NCBI RefSeq assembly: GCF_902729445.1
Contig: NZ_CACVCE010000004.1
Span: 62,001-126,000, forward strand
Direction: 5' to 3'
DNA from: Magnetospirillum sp902729445
GTDB lineage: Bacteria; Pseudomonadota; Alphaproteobacteria; Rhodospirillales; Magnetospirillaceae
DNA length: 64,000 bases
The notes under the pieces are model-generated. The model was not told the origin of the DNA and did not search any database. It saw only the letters and a list, made by a program, of their open reading frames with translations. Below, piece by piece: positions 59,577 through 64,000 of the stretch. Position 1 is the stretch's first letter. Each line of letters starts with the position of its first letter. Position numbers and translations under genes: made by a program.

Positions 59577-60281
59577 ATGACCGAGCCGAACAGCGCCGAG
59601 ACCCGTCCAGACGAGACGCCGAAGCCAAAAGGCTGGCATCTCGGGGTGATGGCCCGGCTCAGGGCCTATTTCTTCGCGGGCATCCTGGTGACCGCGCCGG
59701 TTTCCATCAGCTTCTACCTGGCCTGGCAGTTCATCAAGTTCATGGACAACCAGGTGGCGCCGTTCCTGCCGCCGACCTTTCATAACCTGATCTGGGACAT
59801 TCCCGGTTTCGGCCTGGTGATGGTGGTGGTCGGGCTGACGGTGACCGGCTTCCTGACCGCCGGTTTCGCTGGCCGGCTGATCGTCCGCATTTCCGATTTC
59901 GTGCTGGCGCGCATGCCGGTGATCCGCTCGATCTATTCGGCGGTCAAGCAGATCTTCGAGACCATGCTGGCCCAGAAGGCCAACGCCTTCCGCGAGGTGG
60001 CGCTGATCCAATATCCGCGCCCGGGCGTCTGGACCATCGCCTTCATCACCGGCACCACCGCCGGCGAGGTCAAAAGCCATTTCGACCAGGAGATGGTCAA
60101 CGTCTACGTGCCGACCACCCCCAATCCGACCTCGGGCTTTTTGCTGTTCCTGCCGCGCGCCGATCTGCGCGTGCTGAACATGTCGGTCGAGGACGGGCTG
60201 AAGATGGTGCTGTCGACCGGCATCATCGTGCCGGAATGGCATGGCGGCGAGGATCAGCCCGAGCTGCCTATCCGGACCTGA
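59577..60281 (+). CDS. DUF502 family membrane protein
   Basis: A 234-residue protein with two helices, at about 27-50 (RAYFFAGILVTAPVSISFYL) and 78-100 (GLVMVVVGLTVTGFLTAGF), joined by a short loop, and a C-terminal soluble domain with PVIRSIYSAVKQIFETM and IAFITGTTAG. This is the DUF502/COG2928 family, of unknown function. An AAGGAT site precedes the ATG. Its last 14 bp overlap recG on the other strand. Confidence 0.9.
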   Translation: MTEPNSAETRPDETPKPKGWHLGVMARLRAYFFAGILVTAPVSISFYLAWQFIKFMDNQVAPFLPPTFHNLIWDIPGFGLVMVVVGLTVTGFLTAGFAGRLIVRISDFVLARMPVIRSIYSAVKQIFETMLAQKANAFREVALIQYPRPGVWTIAFITGTTAGEVKSHFDQEMVNVYVPTTPNPTSGFLLFLPRADLRVLNMSVEDGLKMVLSTGIIVPEWHGGEDQPELPIRT

Positions 60282-62349
60282 GCGTCCGGATCGCCGCGTC
60301 GCGCTCGAACAAATACAGCAACACCCGCAGCGCCTGGCCACGCTGAGCCGACAGGTCGGGATCGCGGTCTAAGATCAGCTTGGCATCGTCGCGGGCGGCG
60401 GCCAGCAATTCCCCGTGCACCGCCAGATCGGCTGCGCGAAATTCCGGCAGGCCGCTTTGCCGGGTTCCCAGGATTTCGCCGCCGCCACGCAGGCGCAAAT
60501 CTTCCTCGGCGATGACGAAACCGTCCTCGGTGGCGCGCATGATCTCGAGCCGGGCCTTGGCCGCCTCGGATAGCGGGGTCTCGTACAAAAGCAGGCAGGA
60601 CGAGGCGCCCGAGCCGCGCCCGACCCGCCCGCGCAACTGGTGCAACTGGGCCAGGCCGAAACGCTCGGCATGCTCGATGACCATGATGGTCGCCTCGGGC
60701 ACATCGACGCCCACCTCGATGACGGTGGTGGCGACCAGGATGTCCAACTCGCCGGCAGCGAAGGCGGCCATCACCTTGTCCTTGGTCGGCCCCTTCATGC
60801 GACCGTGCACCAGCCCGACGCGGGGGCCGAACACGTGTTCGAGGTGGCGGTGACGGTCCTCGGCCGCCGCCAGATCGGAATTTTCCGATTCCTCGACCAG
60901 CGGGCAGACCCAATAGATGCGCGCACCGGCGGAAATCGGCCGGCGCAAGCCGGTGACGATCTCGTCCATGCGCGAAGCCGGCAGGACCCTGGTGTCGATG
61001 GGTTGGCGCCCCGGCGGCTTCTCGTCCAGGCGCGACGCCTCCATGTCGCCATAGGCGGTCAGGACCAGGGTGCGGGGAATGGGGGTGGCGGTCATCACCA
61101 GCACGTCGGTCCCGCTGCCCTTGGCGGCCAGGTCCAGGCGCTGCTGCACCCCGAAACGATGCTGTTCGTCGATGATGGCCAGGCCCAGATCGTGAAAGGC
61201 CACATCGTCCTGGATCAGCGCATGGGTGCCCAGGATCAGGTTGATCGCGCCCGACTTCAGGTCGGCCAGGATCGCCTCGCGGGCGCGGCCCTTGTCGCGT
61301 CCGGTCAACAGCGCGATCCGCAGCCCGGCGGCCTGGGCCAGCGGTGAGATGGTGGCGAAGTGCTGGCGGGCCAGGATCTCGGTGGGGGCCAGAAGTGCTG
61401 CCTGGGCGCCGGCCTCGATGGCGGCCAGTGCGGCGAACAGCGCCACCACCGTCTTGCCGCTGCCGACGTCGCCCTGCAGCAGCCGCAGCATGCGAAACGG
61501 CTTGGCCATATCGGCTTCGATCTCGGCCAGGGAACGGGCCTGCGCCCCGGTCAGGCGGAAGGGCAGGGCCGCGGCGACCTTGGCCCGCAGGCTGCCGTCG
61601 CCTTGCAGCGCGCGCCCCTTCACCTTGCGCATGTGGGCGCGCACCATGGCCAGGGCCAATTGGTTGGCCAGCAGTTCGTCGTAGGCCAGTCGGCGACGCG
61701 CCAGAGAATCGGCACCGATATCGGCCTCGCTTGACGGCTGGTGCAGGCAAGCCAGGGCCGGCTTCCAGTCGGGCCAGGCCTGGCGCTGCTTCCAGGCGGC
61801 GTCCAACCATTCCGGCAGGTCGGGCACGCGATCCAGCGCGGCCTTCACCGTCTTGGCGACCATCTTGGCGGTCAAGCCGGCGGTCAGCGGATAGACCGGT
61901 TCCACCCCCATCACGCTGTCCTTTTCCGCCAGGGGGACGATATGGTCGGGATGGGTGATCTGCACCTCGTTGTTGAAATGCTCGACCATGCCGCTGACCA
62001 CCCGCCATTCGCCGTCGGGCAATTGCCGGCGCAACCAGTCCTCGCGACCATGGAAGAACACCAGGGTCACGAAACCGGTCTCGTCGAAACAGCGGACCCG
62101 ATAGGGCCGCTTGGGCGAGGCCGAGGGGAAATGCGCCTCGACCCGGACGGTCAGGGTGGCGATCTTGCCGGCCGGGGCGGCGGCCACTTTTGGGGTGTGG
62201 CTGCGATCCACCAGACCGGCCGGCCAGTGCCAGATCAGGTCGCCGACCCGCTCGCCCACCAGGCGCTGATAAAGCGGGGCTAGCCGGGGGCCGATGCCGG
62301 GCAGGGTGGTGATCGGGGCGAAAAGCGGGTTCAGAACCGAGGGGCGCAT
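60268..62349 (-). CDS. recG: ATP-dependent DNA helicase RecG
   Basis: A 693-residue superfamily 2 helicase that reverses stalled forks and moves Holliday junctions. The N-terminal wedge/OB domain spans about 1-230. Walker A is LLQGDVGSGKTVVALFAAL, the DExH box is IIDEQHRFGVQQR, and VLVMTATPIPRTL and QLRGRVGRG are motifs III and VI. Length is normal. It is divergent from sdhE-mfd, an order common in alphaproteobacteria. Confidence 0.97.
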   Translation of the reverse strand: MRPSVLNPLFAPITTLPGIGPRLAPLYQRLVGERVGDLIWHWPAGLVDRSHTPKVAAAPAGKIATLTVRVEAHFPSASPKRPYRVRCFDETGFVTLVFFHGREDWLRRQLPDGEWRVVSGMVEHFNNEVQITHPDHIVPLAEKDSVMGVEPVYPLTAGLTAKMVAKTVKAALDRVPDLPEWLDAAWKQRQAWPDWKPALACLHQPSSEADIGADSLARRRLAYDELLANQLALAMVRAHMRKVKGRALQGDGSLRAKVAAALPFRLTGAQARSLAEIEADMAKPFRMLRLLQGDVGSGKTVVALFAALAAIEAGAQAALLAPTEILARQHFATISPLAQAAGLRIALLTGRDKGRAREAILADLKSGAINLILGTHALIQDDVAFHDLGLAIIDEQHRFGVQQRLDLAAKGSGTDVLVMTATPIPRTLVLTAYGDMEASRLDEKPPGRQPIDTRVLPASRMDEIVTGLRRPISAGARIYWVCPLVEESENSDLAAAEDRHRHLEHVFGPRVGLVHGRMKGPTKDKVMAAFAAGELDILVATTVIEVGVDVPEATIMVIEHAERFGLAQLHQLRGRVGRGSGASSCLLLYETPLSEAAKARLEIMRATEDGFVIAEEDLRLRGGGEILGTRQSGLPEFRAADLAVHGELLAAARDDAKLILDRDPDLSAQRGQALRVLLYLFERDAAIRTLRSG

Positions 62350-62371
62350 GGGGGAAATGACAGGATGGCGG

Positions 62372-62400
62372 CTGACAGGGACGGGATAAGGTTCTATATC
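62372..62400 (+). promoter_or_regulatory. Predicted promoter of sdhE-mfd
   Basis: CTGACA (62372-62377), a 17-bp spacer and TATATC (62395-62400), 44 nt before the sdhE ATG. It lies in the 94-bp divergent region with recG. Confidence 0.55.
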
Positions 62401-62443
62401 CTAGCCGCATTCGCCCGCACTGTCGCCGCATCAACAAGGTCGA

Positions 62444-62710
62444 ATGATGGATTCACGATTGAAGCGCCTGGCCTTCCGCGCCCACCATATGGGCTCGAAC
62501 GAGAACGACATCCTGTTCGGCGGCTTCGCCGAGCGCTACCTGGCCGGGCTGTCGCCCGAGCAGGTCGATCGCTTCGAGGCCCTGCTGGCCGAGACCGATA
62601 ACGACCTGTTCAACTGGGTCACCGCCAAGGAGCCGGTGCCCGAGCGCCTGGACCATGACGTGATGGCCATGATTAAGAAATTCGTTCAGGAAGAAGCGGC
62701 AATCACTTGA
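62444..62710 (+). CDS. sdhE: FAD assembly factor SdhE (variant RGxxE motif)
   Basis: An 88-residue helical protein of the SdhE/DUF339 family, which helps attach FAD to succinate dehydrogenase. The family motif RGxxE is present as MGSNE (Met16-Glu20), so the conserved Arg is replaced by Met, while Gly and Glu are kept. The rest, DILFGGFAERYLAGLSPEQV and LFNWVTAKEPVPERL, fits the family. An AAGG site precedes two adjacent ATGs (62444, 62447). Its stop overlaps the mfd start. Confidence 0.85.
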   Translation: MMDSRLKRLAFRAHHMGSNENDILFGGFAERYLAGLSPEQVDRFEALLAETDNDLFNWVTAKEPVPERLDHDVMAMIKKFVQEEAAIT

Positions 62711-64000
62711 TTGAATTCGATAAACTTTCTCTCAATGCCGTGATCGGCGGCGCCCCCGAGGGCGCCGATGCGCTGGCGCTGACCCAACTGGCACAGGCCA
62801 GCCGGGGACGTGACGTCTTGTTCGTCGCCCGCGATGACGGCCGCTTGGCGCGAATGGCCGAGGCGCTGTCCTTCTTCGCCCCCGACCTGAATGTGATCGA
62901 GTTCCCTGCCTGGGATTGCGTGCCCTATGACCGCGTCTCGCCCAATGTCGACGTGGTGGCCCGGCGGATCGACGCCCTGGCCCGGCTGGCTGCCGGCACC
63001 GGCGGTGGCCGTGTGGTGCTGACCACCATCGCTGCCGCCTTGCAGCGCGTGCCGATGCGCGAGGTGCTGGAAGGGGCGACCTTTGCCGCCACCATCGGCG
63101 ACCGTATCGACCTGGCGCGGGTGGTGACGTTCTTGAACCGCAACGGCTATGTCCGTGCCGACACGGTGATGGAACCGGGTGAATATGCCGTGCGCGGCGG
63201 CATCCTCGACCTGTTCCCGCCCGGCACGCCCGAGCCGGTTCGGCTGGATTTCTTCGGCGACGAGCTGGAATCGATCCGTTCGTTCGACCCGATGAACCAG
63301 CGATCGACCGGCACCTTGAAGACCTTTGCGCTGGCCCCGGTCAGCGAGGCCTTGCTGGATGAGGCCTCGATCGCCCGCTTCCGTTCCAGCTACCGCGAGA
63401 TGTTCGGCATCGTCTCGGGGGCCGACCCGCTGTACGAATCGGTGTCGAGCGGCTTGAAGTTCAACGGCATGGAACATTGGCTGCCCTTGTTCCATGACGG
63501 GTTGGACACATTGTTCGCCTATCTGCCCGATTGTCTGACGGTGCTGGACCACCAGACCAACGAGGCCAGCGACGCCCGTTGGGCGCTGATCTTGGAATAT
63601 TACGACGCCCGCTGCACCCTGATCCGGGCCGGCACCGCCGATTCCGGCATCGTCTACCACCCGATCGCGCCGCCGCTTCTTTATGTCGAGAAGGACGAAT
63701 GGGCGCGCCTGTTGGCGGCTTCCGGCGCCATCACCTTGTCGCCCTTCGTCGGCGATGATGGCAGCCTTGATTTCGGCGCCCGCGCGGGCCGCGATTTTGC
63801 CGATATCCGGGCCATGCCGGGCGCCAACGTCTACGAAGCCTTCCGCGATCATGCCGAAAACTTGGCCAAGGCCGGCCAACGCGTGGTGCTGGCGGCCTGG
63901 TCTGCCGGCTCGCGCGATCGCCTGGGCCATGTGCTGGCCGACCACGGCATGAAGATCGAAGCGGTCGAGGACTGGAACGCGGCGCAAGCGGTGCCGAAGG
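62707..64000 (+). CDS. mfd: Transcription-repair coupling factor Mfd, N-terminal part
   Basis: The first 431 codons of mfd; the gene runs off the right edge. Mfd removes RNA polymerase stalled at lesions and recruits UvrA. Visible parts are the UvrB-like module (PAWDCVPYDRVSPNVDVVARR; NGYVRADTVMEPGEYAVRGG; GILDLFPPGTPEPVRLDFFG). I start it at the TTG at 62707, whose last two bases begin the sdhE stop (TTGA overlap); no ATG precedes homology. The frame is open to 64000. Confidence 0.93.
   Translation, partial: MIEFDKLSLNAVIGGAPEGADALALTQLAQASRGRDVLFVARDDGRLARMAEALSFFAPDLNVIEFPAWDCVPYDRVSPNVDVVARRIDALARLAAGTGGGRVVLTTIAAALQRVPMREVLEGATFAATIGDRIDLARVVTFLNRNGYVRADTVMEPGEYAVRGGILDLFPPGTPEPVRLDFFGDELESIRSFDPMNQRSTGTLKTFALAPVSEALLDEASIARFRSSYREMFGIVSGADPLYESVSSGLKFNGMEHWLPLFHDGLDTLFAYLPDCLTVLDHQTNEASDARWALILEYYDARCTLIRAGTADSGIVYHPIAPPLLYVEKDEWARLLAASGAITLSPFVGDDGSLDFGARAGRDFADIRAMPGANVYEAFRDHAENLAKAGQRVVLAAWSAGSRDRLGHVLADHGMKIEAVEDWNAAQAVPK

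Noticed and set aside
1..64000. tRNA, rRNA, CRISPR, prophage, integrase or transposase genes
   Set aside because: No cloverleaf-like sequence, regular spaced repeat, phage gene or transposase was recognised. A tool-based scan could still find a small RNA gene I missed.

Overview
This is 64 kb of gap-poor, GC-rich bacterial chromosome. Gene content and order (rpoZ-spoT, pdxJ-acpS-lepB-rnc-era-recO, proS-lolC-lolD, argS-dgt-erpA, scpA-scpB-tatABC-serS-surE-pcm, recG/sdhE-mfd) are those of an alphaproteobacterium. The two hemerythrins, a TakP-type TRAP transporter, a short prolyl-tRNA synthetase and a Mot stator fit a motile, oxygen-responsive member of the Rhodospirillales, perhaps close to Magnetospirillum. 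That placement is inference from gene content; no 16S gene lies in the window.

Layout. 0-5.4 kb: the tail of an unknown gene, a saccharopine-dehydrogenase-like reductase, a small lipoprotein with a predicted leaderless promoter, a PAS-PAS-GGDEF cyclase, and convergent to it a hemerythrin, a family-5 uracil-DNA glycosylase and a NYN-domain protein. 5.5-15 kb: a dense housekeeping block covering RNA polymerase omega, ppGpp metabolism, pyridoxine, the acyl-carrier switch, signal peptidase, RNase III, Era, RecO and ParC. 15-18.5 kb: a TRAP transporter split into convergent halves (dctP forward, dctQM reverse), each with the same GntR-like operator at its outer end and a strong terminator between them. 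18.5-22 kb: leucyl-transferase Bpt, an RDD protein and motA-motB. 22-26.7 kb: flavin reductase, penicillin acylase, methylmalonyl-CoA epimerase, Tag and a small exported protein. 26.7-30.8 kb: proS, lolCD and a periplasmic solute-binding-like protein. 30.9-36.5 kb: a tightly coupled ilvD / hemerythrin-receiver / haem-oxygenase-like diiron operon, converging on xth and ferredoxin-NADP reductase. 36.5-43.2 kb: DUF922, M50 protease, nagZ, SPOR protein, argS, dgt and erpA. 43.3-51.9 kb: scpAB, an iron-type ABC importer without a binding protein, tatABC, serS, surE and pcm. 51.9-54 kb: a SLAC1/TehA-type transporter and argE. 54.2-59.5 kb: a type I secretion inner-membrane complex with two different ABC proteins and one HlyD adaptor. 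59.6-64 kb: DUF502, recG, sdhE and the start of mfd.

The most interesting points are: (1) the ilvD / hemerythrin-REC / diiron operon; (2) the type I secretion ABC pair, whose signature motifs are both degenerate and in which only one partner keeps the switch histidine; (3) a duplicated gene-end junction around a palindromic REP-like insert, with a related palindrome 12.7 kb away; (4) a shared Fur-like box between -35 and -10 of two iron-related promoters; (5) a shared GntR-type operator on the split TRAP transporter. I saw no tRNA, rRNA, CRISPR array, transposase, prophage or replication origin.
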